From JBBRHQ01 sp963781345 (GTDB taxonomy: Bacteria > Actinomycetota > Thermoleophilia > Solirubrobacterales > 70-9): a stretch of DNA of 64,000 nucleotides. Position 1 is the stretch's first letter. Every line of letters begins with the position of its first letter. Location of the stretch: positions 182,044-246,043 of the forward strand of contig CAWAFQ010000007.1 in assembly GCA_963781345.1 (NCBI GenBank). The letters are read 5' to 3'. The position numbers and the translations under genes were made by a program. The notes below the pieces were generated by a model, which was not told where the DNA came from, made no database searches, and worked only from the letters and a program-made list of their open reading frames with translations. Shown piece by piece: positions 17,531 through 26,768 of this stretch.

Positions 17531-19162
17531 CTACCCGGATGATCTTGCCACCCGGTAGCGGCGGATCAGCGCGTTGGTCGAGCTGTCATGGGAGAGCTCT
17601 CCATCGCCCTGCAGCTCGGGGATGATCGCCTGCGCCAGCGCCTTGCCGAGCTCGACCCCCCACTGGTCGAAGGAGTCGATTCCCCAGATCGCACCCTGGG
17701 TGAAGACGCTGTGCTCGTAGAGGGCGACGAGGCTTCCGAGGGTCGCCGGAGTCAGCCGCTCGGCGAGGATAGTGTTGGTGGGGCGGTTGCCCTCGAAGGT
17801 CCGGTGCGCCACCAGTTCCTCCGCCGTTCCCTCGGCGCGGACCTGCTCCGGCGTCTTGCCGAAGGCGAGCGCCTCGGTCTGGGCGAAGACGTTCGAGATC
17901 AGCAGGTCGTGGTGGTCGCCGAGCGGGTTAAGCGACCCCATGAAGCCGATGAAGTCGGAGGGGATCAGCTCGGTCCCCTGGTGGATCAGCTGGTAGAAGG
18001 AGTGCTGGCCGTTGGTCCCGGGCTCGCCCCAGTAGATCGCCCCCGTCTGGTAATCGACACGGGCGCCGTCGAGGGTGACGTGCTTGCCGTTGGACTCCAT
18101 CGTCAGCTGCTGCAGGTAGGCGGGGAATCGGTGCAGGTACTGGTCATACGGCAGCACCGCGATCGTCTGCGAGCCGAAGAACCCGCCGTACCAGACCGCC
18201 AGCAGGCCCAGCAGCGCCGGCAGGTTCTCCCGCAGCGGCGCCTCACGGAAGTGCTCGTCGATCGCGTGGAAGCCGGCCAGCATCTCGGCGAAGACCCCGG
18301 GCCCGATCGCGAGCATGGTCGAGAGGCCGATCGCCGAGTCCATCGAGAAGCGCCCGCCCACCCACTCCCAGAAGCCGAACATGTTGTCGGTGTCGATCCC
18401 GAACTCCGAAACGCCGGAGGCGTTGGTCGAGACCGCGGCGAAGTGCCTGGCGATCGCAGCCTCCTCGCCGCCGAGGCCGGCAAGGACCCACTCTCGCGCG
18501 GTGCGGGCGTTTGTCATCGTCTCCAGCGTCGTAAACGTCTTCGAGGAGACGATGAAGAGCGTCTCGGCGGGGTCGAGGTCGCGGGTGCACTCGGCGAAAT
18601 CGGTGCCGTCGACGTTGGAGACGAAGCGGAAGGTCATATCCCTGCGGCTGTAGTGGCGAAGCGCTTCATAGGCCATCACCGGGCCGAGGTCGGAGCCGCC
18701 GATGCCGATGTTGACGACGTTTCGGATCGGCTTTCCGGAGTGCCCGGTCCACTCGCCGGAGCGGATCCGCTCGGCGAAGGCGCCCATCCGGTCGAGCACC
18801 CCGTGCACCTCCCTGACGACGTCGGTGCCCTCGACGATCAGCGAGCGCTCGCGCGGCATCCGCAGCGCGACGTGGAGGACGGAGCGGTTCTCGGAGACGT
18901 TGATGCGCTCGCCGCTGAACATCGCCTCGCGCCGCCGCGGCATCCCGCGCTCGGCGGCGAGGTTTGCGAGCAACTGCATGGTCTCGTCGCTGGCCCTGTT
19001 CTTGGAGTAGTCGAGGTGGAGGCCGGCGGCCTCGGCGACAAGCCGCTCACCGCGTCCCGGATCGTCCGCGAACAGATCGCGCAGGTGGGCGTCGCCGATG
19101 CCCGCGCGGTGGTGTGCCTCCAGCGCCTTCCAGGCGGCGCACTCGCGCAGCGGCGTGCTCAC
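17531..19162 (-). CDS. pgi: Glucose-6-phosphate isomerase
   Basis: Interconverts glucose-6-phosphate and fructose-6-phosphate in the cytosol. The 543-residue protein shows the family signatures NIGIGGSDLGP (about 152-162), SSKTFTTLETMTNA (about 205-218), the catalytic Glu region GGRFSMDSAIGL and the C-terminal QWGVELGK (about 504-511). Length is that of the standard long PGI family. Its GTG start overlaps the tal stop by four bases (GTGA), so tal and pgi are translationally coupled in a tkt-tal-pgi operon. Confidence 0.96.
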   Translation of the reverse strand: MSTPLRECAAWKALEAHHRAGIGDAHLRDLFADDPGRGERLVAEAAGLHLDYSKNRASDETMQLLANLAAERGMPRRREAMFSGERINVSENRSVLHVALRMPRERSLIVEGTDVVREVHGVLDRMGAFAERIRSGEWTGHSGKPIRNVVNIGIGGSDLGPVMAYEALRHYSRRDMTFRFVSNVDGTDFAECTRDLDPAETLFIVSSKTFTTLETMTNARTAREWVLAGLGGEEAAIARHFAAVSTNASGVSEFGIDTDNMFGFWEWVGGRFSMDSAIGLSTMLAIGPGVFAEMLAGFHAIDEHFREAPLRENLPALLGLLAVWYGGFFGSQTIAVLPYDQYLHRFPAYLQQLTMESNGKHVTLDGARVDYQTGAIYWGEPGTNGQHSFYQLIHQGTELIPSDFIGFMGSLNPLGDHHDLLISNVFAQTEALAFGKTPEQVRAEGTAEELVAHRTFEGNRPTNTILAERLTPATLGSLVALYEHSVFTQGAIWGIDSFDQWGVELGKALAQAIIPELQGDGELSHDSSTNALIRRYRVARSSG

Positions 19163-20244
19163 GCAGCCGAGCCGAGCTTTTCGCGCTGGGAGGAGATCGA
19201 GGCCATCAGCGCTCGCCAGGAGTCGTTGAAGGACTCCTTGCCCTCCGCCTGGAGTTGCTCGGCGAGCTCGGTCGGCTCCATCCCGGCCTCGCGGTGGGCC
19301 TCGAGCACCTCGTCCCCATCGCCGCCGTCGGCCGCAAGCGGCTCACCCACCTCGCCGTGGTCCGAGAAAGCCTTCAGTGTGTTCTCCGGCATCGTGTTGA
19401 CCGTGAAGGGAGACGCCAGGCCCTCCACGTAGAGGACGTCGGAGAGGGTCTCGTCCTTGGTCCCGGTGCTCGCCCAGAGCAGCCGCTGCGGGCGGGCTCC
19501 CTGATTCTGGAGTCCCTGCATCCGGCCCGACGCCAGCAGCTCGCGGTAGCTTCGATAGGCGGCCTTGCCGACGGCGACGCCGAGCGTCCCGCGGAGCTCC
19601 TCCGGCGTCCGCTCCGCGACCTTGACGTCCCAGCGGCTCATGAACAGCGAGGCGACCGACGCCACGTCCGGGTTGAGGCCCTCTGCGATCCGCCGCTCGA
19701 TGCCCTTGAGATAGGCGTCCGCGGCGGCCAGGTACTGGTCTGCGGAGAAGAGCAGCGTCACGTTCACCGGCACCCCGGCGTAGATCGTCTCCTCGATCGC
19801 CCGCAGGCCATTGGGGGTGCCGGGAATCTTGATGAAGACGTTGTCGCGACCGGCCTGAGTGTGCAGTTTCGCCGCCTGCTCGATCGAGGCGTCGGCGTCG
19901 TCGGCCAGGAGCGGGGATACCTCGAGTGAGACGAAGCCGTCGACCGCGTCGGTGCGCTCGTGGACGACGCTGAGCAGATCGGCCGCTTCGCCGAGGTCGG
20001 CGATCGCCAACTCGAAGAACGTCTCCTCGGTCGTCGCCGCCCCTGACTGCGCGATCTGTTCGTCGTAGTCGTCGCCACCCGAGATCGCCTTGTCGAAGAT
20101 CGTCGGATTCGAAGTCAGACCCGTCACCGAGAGGTCGTCGATGTAGCCCTTGAGGACCCCGTCACGCAGCATCGCGCGGGTGATGTTGTCGACCCAGAGG
20201 CTCTGGCCAAGATCGTGGAGCCGCTGCGTTCGTTCGTTGCTCAT
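19159..20244 (-). CDS. tal: Transaldolase
   Basis: Moves a dihydroxyacetone unit between sugar phosphates in the non-oxidative pentose phosphate pathway. The 361-residue protein has LWVDNITRAML near the N-terminus, TSNPTIFDKAI (about 44-54), the DGFVSLEVSP strand and FIKIPGTPNGL with the Schiff-base lysine (about residue 139). The NVTLLFSADQYLAA stretch that follows is also typical. Length and motifs are those of the longer transaldolase type found in actinobacteria. Its ATG overlaps the tkt stop as ATGA and its stop overlaps pgi, so all three should be co-translated. Confidence 0.96.
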   Translation of the reverse strand: MSNERTQRLHDLGQSLWVDNITRAMLRDGVLKGYIDDLSVTGLTSNPTIFDKAISGGDDYDEQIAQSGAATTEETFFELAIADLGEAADLLSVVHERTDAVDGFVSLEVSPLLADDADASIEQAAKLHTQAGRDNVFIKIPGTPNGLRAIEETIYAGVPVNVTLLFSADQYLAAADAYLKGIERRIAEGLNPDVASVASLFMSRWDVKVAERTPEELRGTLGVAVGKAAYRSYRELLASGRMQGLQNQGARPQRLLWASTGTKDETLSDVLYVEGLASPFTVNTMPENTLKAFSDHGEVGEPLAADGGDGDEVLEAHREAGMEPTELAEQLQAEGKESFNDSWRALMASISSQREKLGSAA

Positions 20245-22304
20245 TTCTTCCTTGCCTCCAGTAGCTCGCGGGCGGCCTCGACCACCTTCTCCGGTGTGAA
20301 GCCGAACTTGCTCTCGACGTCCTTGAGCGGCGCCGAGGCGCCAAATGTGTGCATCCCGACGATTCTCCCCTGCGGGCCGACGTAGCGGTCCCAGCCGAGG
20401 GTCGACGCCTGTTCAACCGAGACCCTTGTCTGCACGGCGCTGGGGAGCACGCTTTCACGGTAGCCGCTGTCCTGCTTGTCGAACAGCTGCCAGGAGGGCA
20501 GGCTGACGACCCGAGCCCTGACGCCCTCGGCGCTGAGATCCTCGTAGGCGTCGACGGCGAGATGGACCTCACTCCCGGTGCCGATCAGGATCACCTCCGG
20601 CTCGCCCTCGCAGTCGGCGAGGACGTAGCCGCCGCGGGCGAGGCCGTCAGCCGAGGCGTACCTGGTCCGGTCGAGCACCGGCAGGCTCTGGCGGCTCAGC
20701 ACCAGCGCCACCGGCTCGTGCCGAAGCGGCATGATCACCCGCCAGGCTGCGGCTGCCTCGTTCGCGTCGCAGGGACGGATCAGGTTGAGGTTGGGGATCG
20801 CCCGAAGCGAGGCGAGCTGTTCGACGGGCTGGTGCGTGGGGCCGTCCTCTCCGAGACCGATCGAGTCGTGGCTGAACCAGTGGATCACCGGCAGCTCCAT
20901 CAGCGCCGAGAGCCGGATTGCCGGGCGGGCGTAGTCGGAGAAGATCAGGTAGGTCGACCAGACCGGGCGTACCTTCGAGAGCGAGAGGCCGTTCGAGATC
21001 GCCGCCGACTCGTGCTCGCGGATCCCGTAATGGAGGGTGCGCCCGGCGCGCTCGGTGGGCTCGAAGTCGACGGCGCCATCGAAGTCGAGCCCGCTGGCCG
21101 CCGAGCCGGTGAGGTCGGCCGAGCCGCTCAGCAGCCAGGGCACCCTCGGCGCGATCGAGTTGAGCACCCGGTGGGCGGCCTTGCGGGTCGCGATCCCGTC
21201 GCCGCCGGCGTCGAAGCTGGGTATGTCGGCGTCCCAGCCAGGGGGCAGCTCGCGGCGCTGCATCTGGTCGACCTCGGACCTCAGACCCTCGTCGGCGGCA
21301 GCGAGGCGCTCCTCCCAGTCGGCGTGCATGCGGGCGCCGCGCTCACCGATGCCCGAGGCGAAATTCTCATAGACCCCGTCGGGGACCAGGAACTGCGCGT
21401 TCTCGGGCCATCCGTAGGCCCGCTTCGTCTCCCTCGCCTCCTCCTCACCGAGTGGCTCGCCGTGCGCCTCGGGGGTGTCCTGCTTGTGCGGGGAGCCGTA
21501 GCCGATGTGGCTGTCGACGATGATCAGGGTCGGGCGGTCCCTCTCCTCCTTGAACTCCTCGAAAGCGCGGGTCAGCAGCTCGATGTCGTTGGCGTCACCG
21601 ACCCGGGTGACGTTCCAGCGGTAGCCCATGAAGCGCGCCGCCACGTCGTCCTCGTAGGTGATCTCGGTGTGGCCGTCGATCGTGATGTGGTTGTTGTCGT
21701 AGATCCAGCAGAGGTTGTCGAGGCGCTGGTGGCCGGCGATCGAGGCAGCTTCGCTGGAGACCCCCTCCATCAGGCAGCCGTCGCCTGCGACCGCGTAGAC
21801 GTCGAAGTCGAAGAGCTCAGAACCGAAGTGCTCGCGGTCCCACTTCCCCGCGATCGCCATCCCGACCGAGGTCGCCACCCCCTGCCCGAGAGGCCCGGTC
21901 GTGGTCTCGATGCCGGAGGCGAGGCGGTACTCGGGGTGGCCGGCCGCCTTCGAGTCGAGCTGGCGGAAGCTCTCGATGTCACCGAGGCTGATCGCGGGCT
22001 CACCGAGGGTCTCGTAGTCGGAGTCGACCGACTTCACCCGCGCCAGGTGGAGGAGGGCGTAGAGCAGCATCGACGCGTGCCCGGCGGAGAGAACGAAGCG
22101 GTCGCGGTCGGGCCAGACCGGGTCGGCTGGGTCGAAACGCAGGAAGCGCTGCCAGAGGGTGTAGGCGACCGGAGCGAGCGCCATCGGCGTCCCCGGGTGG
22201 CCGGATTTCGCCCTCTGGATCGCATCGATCGAGAGCGTGCGGATCGTGTTGATGCAGAGCTGATCTATGTCGACCGAGCCCGGTCTGTCGGGATTGCCCT
22301 CCAT
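20241..22304 (-). CDS. tkt: Transketolase
   Basis: A thiamine-diphosphate enzyme that transfers two-carbon units in the pentose phosphate pathway. I place the start at the ATG at 22304 (MEGNPDRPGSVDIDQLCINT), giving 687 residues, normal for the family. The frame is open much further upstream but overlaps rpiA there. Motifs are KSGHPGTPM with the substrate His, GDGCLMEGVSSEAASIAGH (ThDP/metal box), GPLGQGVATSVGMA, and EDGPTHQPVEQ in the pyrimidine domain. It is first in the tkt-tal-pgi operon and divergent from rpiA with fewer than 50 bases between starts. Confidence 0.96.
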   Translation of the reverse strand: MEGNPDRPGSVDIDQLCINTIRTLSIDAIQRAKSGHPGTPMALAPVAYTLWQRFLRFDPADPVWPDRDRFVLSAGHASMLLYALLHLARVKSVDSDYETLGEPAISLGDIESFRQLDSKAAGHPEYRLASGIETTTGPLGQGVATSVGMAIAGKWDREHFGSELFDFDVYAVAGDGCLMEGVSSEAASIAGHQRLDNLCWIYDNNHITIDGHTEITYEDDVAARFMGYRWNVTRVGDANDIELLTRAFEEFKEERDRPTLIIVDSHIGYGSPHKQDTPEAHGEPLGEEEARETKRAYGWPENAQFLVPDGVYENFASGIGERGARMHADWEERLAAADEGLRSEVDQMQRRELPPGWDADIPSFDAGGDGIATRKAAHRVLNSIAPRVPWLLSGSADLTGSAASGLDFDGAVDFEPTERAGRTLHYGIREHESAAISNGLSLSKVRPVWSTYLIFSDYARPAIRLSALMELPVIHWFSHDSIGLGEDGPTHQPVEQLASLRAIPNLNLIRPCDANEAAAAWRVIMPLRHEPVALVLSRQSLPVLDRTRYASADGLARGGYVLADCEGEPEVILIGTGSEVHLAVDAYEDLSAEGVRARVVSLPSWQLFDKQDSGYRESVLPSAVQTRVSVEQASTLGWDRYVGPQGRIVGMHTFGASAPLKDVESKFGFTPEKVVEAARELLEARKK

Positions 22305-22350
22305 CACTTGGACCCCGATCCTATCCCGGCCGCATACAGTGCTTTGTGAA

Positions 22351-23025
22351 GTGGCCGAGAACGAGGCAGCTGAGGCAGAGAAGGCGGTCGCCGCCGGGGC
22401 CGCAGCGGCCCTGGTCGAAGACGGGATGACCGTCGGGCTCGGCACGGGGTCGACCGTGGCCCATCTGCTGCCGGCGCTCGCCGAGCGCGGGCTCAGCGGA
22501 ATCCGCTGCGTCGCCACCTCTCCCGCCACCGAGCAGGCGGCGCGGGCGCTCGGGATCGAGGTCGAGGAGTTCAACTCCCTCGAGCGCCTCGAGATCGCGA
22601 TCGACGGAACCGACCAGGTGACCCCCGACGGCTGGCTGATCAAGGGCGGCGGCGGAGCGCACCTGCGCGAGAAGATCGTCGCCGCAGCGGCCGAGCGCTT
22701 CATCGTCATCGCCGACTCGACGAAGCCCGTCGACGAGCTGCGGGCGCCGGTGCCCGTGGAGCTCTTCTCCTTCGGCCTCAAATCGACACTGCAGCGCCTC
22801 GGAGACATCGTCATCCGGGACGCTCCTGCGAGCCCCGACGGCGGGGTGATCGCCGATTACGGCGGCGACACCGCCAACCCGGCCTCGCTCGCCGCCTGGC
22901 TTGAGGCCGACCCGGGCGTCTCCGCGCATGGGCTCTTCCCGCCGGCAATGGTCAGCGAGGTCATCGTCGGGCGCGGCGCAGGCGTCGAGCGGATCGAAGC
23001 CCCGGGCCTAGGTCTGGTTGATTGA
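22351..23025 (+). CDS. rpiA: Ribose-5-phosphate isomerase A
   Basis: Converts ribulose-5-phosphate to ribose-5-phosphate. Motifs of the RpiA family are VGLGTGSTV (phosphate loop, about 31-39), AIDGTDQV (catalytic Asp, about 85-92) and LIKGGGGAHLREKIVA (about 97-112). Length with the GTG start at 22351 is 224 residues, as expected. A GTG at 22339 is also in frame. Neither has a clear ribosome site, so a leaderless message is possible. It is divergent from tkt, and its last 18 bases overlap the end of pgl, which converges from the other strand. Confidence 0.92.
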   Translation: MAENEAAEAEKAVAAGAAAALVEDGMTVGLGTGSTVAHLLPALAERGLSGIRCVATSPATEQAARALGIEVEEFNSLERLEIAIDGTDQVTPDGWLIKGGGGAHLREKIVAAAAERFIVIADSTKPVDELRAPVPVELFSFGLKSTLQRLGDIVIRDAPASPDGGVIADYGGDTANPASLAAWLEADPGVSAHGLFPPAMVSEVIVGRGAGVERIEAPGLGLVD

Positions 23026-23712
23026 CTCCGGATTCTGCCCTGACGAGCGCCGGACCCCTGTCGCCGCCTCGTCTGCGACCAGATACATGTTGTCGTTGTC
23101 GACGCGGCCCGCAGGGATCGAGGGGTCGGAGGCGATCAGCTTCTCGAGCGCCTCCCGCTTCTCGGCGCCGGTGACGAGCCAGATAATCCGCCGCGCCGTG
23201 GCAAGCGCCGGGTAGGTCAGCGTCATCCGGGGGCGGCCCTGGTAATCGCCCGCGGTGATCGCGACGCGGCGATCGCCCACCTCGAGCACGCCGTCGCCGG
23301 GCACGAGCGATGCGGTGTGCCCGTCGGGGCCGAGACCGAGGTGGACGAGATCGAGGCGCTCGGGGAGCGCCGCCTCGTACTCGCGCGCGGCGGCGTCGAG
23401 ATCGGCGCCGGTGACCGGCATCGGCCGGACCGATGCCTGCGCGGAGATCGGCAGCGCGAGCAGCAGGTGGGTGAGGTTTCTGTCCTCGCTGCCGGCCTCG
23501 GCGATGCGCTCGTCCACCTGGAAGAGGTCGGTGCTGCTCCACGGCAGTTCCGAGTCGGCCAGCAGTGCCAGCATTCGCCACGGGGTGCTGCCGCCACTGA
23601 CCGCGAGCGAGAAGGTGTCGCGCTCGGCCACCGCGGCGGCGCCGGCCTCGGCGATCAGCGCCGCCGCCCTCGCCGCCGCCGCCTCGGGGTCGGCGACGAC
23701 CTCGACCTGCAC
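23008..23712 (-). CDS. pgl: 6-phosphogluconolactonase
   Basis: Hydrolyses 6-phosphogluconolactone, the second oxidative step of the pentose phosphate pathway. The 234-residue protein belongs to the DevB/NagB-like type: SLAVSGGSTPWRML (phosphate loop, about 40-53), DLFQVDERIAEAGSEDRN (about 62-79) and LVHLGLGPDGHTASLVPG with the catalytic His (about 121-138). It starts with GTG one base after the gnd stop, so the two are co-transcribed. Its 3' end overlaps rpiA tail-to-tail. Confidence 0.95.
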   Translation of the reverse strand: MQVEVVADPEAAAARAAALIAEAGAAAVAERDTFSLAVSGGSTPWRMLALLADSELPWSSTDLFQVDERIAEAGSEDRNLTHLLLALPISAQASVRPMPVTGADLDAAAREYEAALPERLDLVHLGLGPDGHTASLVPGDGVLEVGDRRVAITAGDYQGRPRMTLTYPALATARRIIWLVTGAEKREALEKLIASDPSIPAGRVDNDNMYLVADEAATGVRRSSGQNPESINQT

Positions 23713-23713
23713 C

Positions 23714-24730
23714 TCAGCCCTTCTTCTCGTCGTGACCGCCGAACTGCTTGCGCATCGCCGAGAGCACCTTGTCGCCGAACTCGTCGAGGTCTCGCGACGA
23801 GAAGCGCTCGTTCAGGGCAGAGATCAGAACCGGGGCGGGCACTCCCTCCTCGATCGCCGCGATCGAGGTCCAGCGGCCCTCGCCGGAGTCCGAGACGCGG
23901 CCCGAGAACTCGGACAGATCGGGGGACTCCTGCAGGGCCGCCGCCGTCAGGTCGAGCAGCCAGGACCCGACGACCGAACCCCGGCGCCAGACCTCGGCGA
24001 CCTCGGGAATGTCGATGTCGTACTGGTAGTACTCGGGATGGTCGAGTGGCGCGGTCTCGGCGTCGGCGGTGCGCTCGACCTTGCCGGCATTGGCGTTCTT
24101 GAGGATGTTGAGCCCCTCGGCGTAGGCGGCCATGATCCCGTACTCGATCCCGTTGTGGACCATCTTCACGAAGTGCCCGGCGCCGCTCGGCCCGCAGTGC
24201 AGGTAGCCGTTCTCGGCCGGATCGGGGTCACCGCCGCGGCCGGGAGTGCGCTCGGCCGAGTCGACCCCGGGCGCGACCGTGGCGAAGATCGGGTCGAGCC
24301 GCTCGACTGCGCCGTCGGGGCCGCCAATCATCAGGCAGTAGCCGCGGTCGAGGCCGAAGACGCCGCCGCTGGTGCCGCAGTCGATAAAGTCGATCCCGCG
24401 CTCGGCGAACTCCTCGGAGTGGCGGATGTCGTCGCGGTAGTAGGAGTTTCCGCCGTCGATGATCGCGTCGCCGCTGGAGAGGGCGTCGGCGACGGCGTGC
24501 ACCGTCTTGTCTGTGATCTCGCCCGCCGGGACCATCACCCAGACGGCGCGCGGCGGCGCCATCTTCGAGGCCAGCTCCTGCAATGACGAGGCACCCTCGG
24601 CACCCTCGGCGACCAGGGTGGAGACGGAATCGGGATTGACGTCGTATACGACGCAGGTGTGCCCATCGCGCATCAGGCGGCGGACGATGTTGGCGCCCAT
24701 CCTGCCGAGTCCGACCATTCCAAGTTCCAT
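23714..24730 (-). CDS. gnd: 6-phosphogluconate dehydrogenase, short type
   Basis: Oxidatively decarboxylates 6-phosphogluconate to ribulose-5-phosphate. At 338 residues it is the short bacterial form (GntZ-like), which often uses NAD+ as well as NADP+. It has the Rossmann motif LGMVGLGRMGANIVRRL, IIDGGNSYYRDD (about 91-102), GTSGGVFGLDRGY (about 119-131), HFVKMVHNGIEYGIM with the catalytic Lys and Asn (about 186-200), and a helical C-terminal domain. The ATG at 24730 follows AAGGG by 7 bases. It forms a gnd-pgl operon and is divergent from zwf. Confidence 0.95.
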   Translation of the reverse strand: MELGMVGLGRMGANIVRRLMRDGHTCVVYDVNPDSVSTLVAEGAEGASSLQELASKMAPPRAVWVMVPAGEITDKTVHAVADALSSGDAIIDGGNSYYRDDIRHSEEFAERGIDFIDCGTSGGVFGLDRGYCLMIGGPDGAVERLDPIFATVAPGVDSAERTPGRGGDPDPAENGYLHCGPSGAGHFVKMVHNGIEYGIMAAYAEGLNILKNANAGKVERTADAETAPLDHPEYYQYDIDIPEVAEVWRRGSVVGSWLLDLTAAALQESPDLSEFSGRVSDSGEGRWTSIAAIEEGVPAPVLISALNERFSSRDLDEFGDKVLSAMRKQFGGHDEKKG

Positions 24731-24792
24731 CAACGACCCTTCCTCGATTGCGGGTTTCTGATCCTATGTCCGAACGGATAGCCTCCGCGGCG

Positions 24793-26208
24793 ATGGCGAC
24801 GCGCAAGAAGAGGAAGACCGACGCGGCCGACGTCCTCGTCATCTTCGGCATCACCGGAGACCTGGCGAAGAAGATGACTTTCCGCGCCCTCTACCGGCTC
24901 GAGGCGCGCGGAGAGCTCGACTTCACGATCGTCGGTGTCGCCCGCAACGACTGGACCGATGCCGACCTCGTCCAGCACGTCCGCGAGTCCGTCTCCTCCA
25001 GCGTCGAGGACCCCGACGAGGATGTCTTCTCGCGCCTGGCGAAGCGCCTGCGCTACGTCGGCGGCGATTACTCCGACGAGGGGACCTTCGAGCGGGTCAA
25101 GGAGGCCGTGGCCGACCACGAGATGCCGGTCTTCTACCTCGAGGTCCCGCCCTTCCTATTCGCCGACGTCGTCCGCTCGCTCGGCAAGGCCGGGGTCACG
25201 GAGAACGCGCGGGTTGTGATCGAGAAGCCGTTCGGACACGACCTCGACTCGGCGAAGGCGCTCGAGGCGGAGCTGCTCGAGGTCCTGCGCGAGGACCAGA
25301 TCTACCGGATCGACCACTACCTCGGCAAGGAACCGGTGATGGACATCACCTACCTGCGCTTTGCGAACTCGATCCTCGAGCCGGTCTGGAACCGCCAGTT
25401 CGTCTCCCACGTGCAGATGACACTCGCCGAGAACTTCGGGGTCGAGGACCGCGGCCGCTTCTACGACCCGGTCGGGACCCTGCGAGACGTCATCCAGAAC
25501 CATGCCCTGCAGATGCTCGGGCTGGTCGCGATGGAGCCGCCGGCCGGCAACCAGTCGGACTCGATTCGCGACAAGAAGCTGGAGCTGTTCAAGGCGATCC
25601 GCGACGGCGATCCCAGGCACTACATCCGCGGCCAGTACGAGGGCTACCTCGACGTCGAGGGCGTCGCCGACGGCTCAAAGACGGAGACCTTCGTCGCACT
25701 CGAGCTAGAGATCGACAACTGGCGCTGGAGCGGCGTCCCCTTCTTCATCCGCGCCGGCAAGAACCTGCCGGTCAAGGCAACCGAGATCCAGGTCGTCTTC
25801 AAGCGCCCGCCGCGCCTCGGCGTCGGCACCGGCAGGATCCCCGAGCCGAATCAGCTCGCGATCCGGATCGACCCGACCCCGGGGGCGAGGATCCGATTCC
25901 TGATGAAGCAGGCGGGCAAGGAGTCATTCGAGGCAGCCGACCTCGAGGTCCTCTTCGAGAAGAAGCCGGGAGAGGACCCCGAGCCCTATGAGCGCCTGCT
26001 CGACGACGCGATCCGCGGCCGCGGCGACCTCTTCACCCGCGAGGACATGATCGAAGAGACCTGGCGCGTGGTCCAGCCGCTGCTCGACAAGCCGGGCAAG
26101 GTGGTCCCCTACGAGCCGGGGACCTGGGGGCCGAAGGAGGCCTCGAAGCTGACCCGGGGAATCTGCGAGTGGCACGAGCCGTGGATGCCCGAAGCCGGTA
26201 AGGGCTGA
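24793..26208 (+). CDS. zwf: Glucose-6-phosphate dehydrogenase
   Basis: Makes 6-phosphogluconolactone with reduction of NAD(P)+, the entry step of the pentose phosphate pathway. The protein has VIFGITGDLAKK (cofactor loop, near the N-terminus), YLEVPPFLF, VIEKPFGHD (about 140-150) and the active-site RIDHYLGKE with its catalytic His. The C-terminus is complete. I chose the ATG at 24793 (MATRKKRKTDAADVL); an in-frame ATG at 24766 is also possible, and neither has a strong ribosome site. It is divergent from gnd-pgl, so a shared control region of about 60 bases lies between them. Confidence 0.95.
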   Translation: MATRKKRKTDAADVLVIFGITGDLAKKMTFRALYRLEARGELDFTIVGVARNDWTDADLVQHVRESVSSSVEDPDEDVFSRLAKRLRYVGGDYSDEGTFERVKEAVADHEMPVFYLEVPPFLFADVVRSLGKAGVTENARVVIEKPFGHDLDSAKALEAELLEVLREDQIYRIDHYLGKEPVMDITYLRFANSILEPVWNRQFVSHVQMTLAENFGVEDRGRFYDPVGTLRDVIQNHALQMLGLVAMEPPAGNQSDSIRDKKLELFKAIRDGDPRHYIRGQYEGYLDVEGVADGSKTETFVALELEIDNWRWSGVPFFIRAGKNLPVKATEIQVVFKRPPRLGVGTGRIPEPNQLAIRIDPTPGARIRFLMKQAGKESFEAADLEVLFEKKPGEDPEPYERLLDDAIRGRGDLFTREDMIEETWRVVQPLLDKPGKVVPYEPGTWGPKEASKLTRGICEWHEPWMPEAGKG

Positions 26209-26224
26209 GCCGGCGGCGGCGATC

Positions 26225-26701
26225 ATGAGTGAGCAGGCCAGCCTCTTCCGCCGGATCGTCACCCCCGTTGCCTCCTCCCGTCCCGGCGGCTGGCTCTACG
26301 TCAATGTCTTCCCTTTCATAGACCGGCCGCTGATGAAGCTGACAGGCGGGAGGATCAGCACCGGCGGCCGCGGCCTGGTGGGAACCCTCCGCGTCACCGG
26401 CGCCCGCAGCGGCATCGAGCGTCAGACGCCACTGGCCTACACCCGCGACGGTGAGACGATCCTCCTCGTCGCCTCCCGCGGCGGCGACGTCAAGCATCCG
26501 GCCTGGTACCGCAACCTCCTCGCCAACCCGGAGGTCGGCTTCTCGATCGACGGCGAGGAGCGCCTCTACACCGCCCGCGAGGCCGAGGGCGCCGAGCGCG
26601 AGCGCGCCTGGAAGCTGGTCAACCGCACCTACGCGGGCTTCGCCAACTACCAGAAGCGCGCCGAGCGCCTGATCCCCGTGATGGTCCTCGAGCCGCGCTG
26701 A
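26225..26701 (+). CDS. Deazaflavin (F420)-dependent nitroreductase family protein
   Basis: A 158-residue protein of the DDN/F420H2-dependent reductase family (PF04075-like). Signatures are TLRVTGARSGIERQTPLAY (about 56-74) and LLVASRGGDVKHPAWYRNLLANPEV (split as LLVASRGGD and KHPAWYRNLLANPEV, about 81-105), ending with VNRTYAGFANYQKRAERLIPV. Members bind coenzyme F420 and reduce quinones, nitroimidazoles or fatty-acid-like substrates; some bind other cofactors. It follows zwf by 16 bases on the same strand, so it may share its message. A link to G6P-derived reducing power is tempting but unproven. Confidence 0.9.
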   Translation: MSEQASLFRRIVTPVASSRPGGWLYVNVFPFIDRPLMKLTGGRISTGGRGLVGTLRVTGARSGIERQTPLAYTRDGETILLVASRGGDVKHPAWYRNLLANPEVGFSIDGEERLYTAREAEGAERERAWKLVNRTYAGFANYQKRAERLIPVMVLEPR

Positions 26702-26720
26702 GATCCGTGCGACGCCGCAC

Positions 26721-26768
26721 CGCAAACCCGTTCCCGACCGGACTCGCAAACCCGTTCCCGACCGGACT
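26721..26768. repeat. 24-bp perfect tandem duplication
   Basis: A 24-base unit beginning CGCAAACCCGTTCCCG and ending ACCGGACT occurs twice, back to back, with no mismatch (26721-26744 and 26745-26768). It lies between converging genes and reaches the first base of the lipoprotein stop codon. It is probably replication slippage. Confidence 0.85.

Noticed and set aside
22305..22814. N-terminal extension of transketolase by 170 residues
   Set aside because: It overlaps rpiA in antisense and lacks homology; the family N-terminus begins right after the ATG at 22304.
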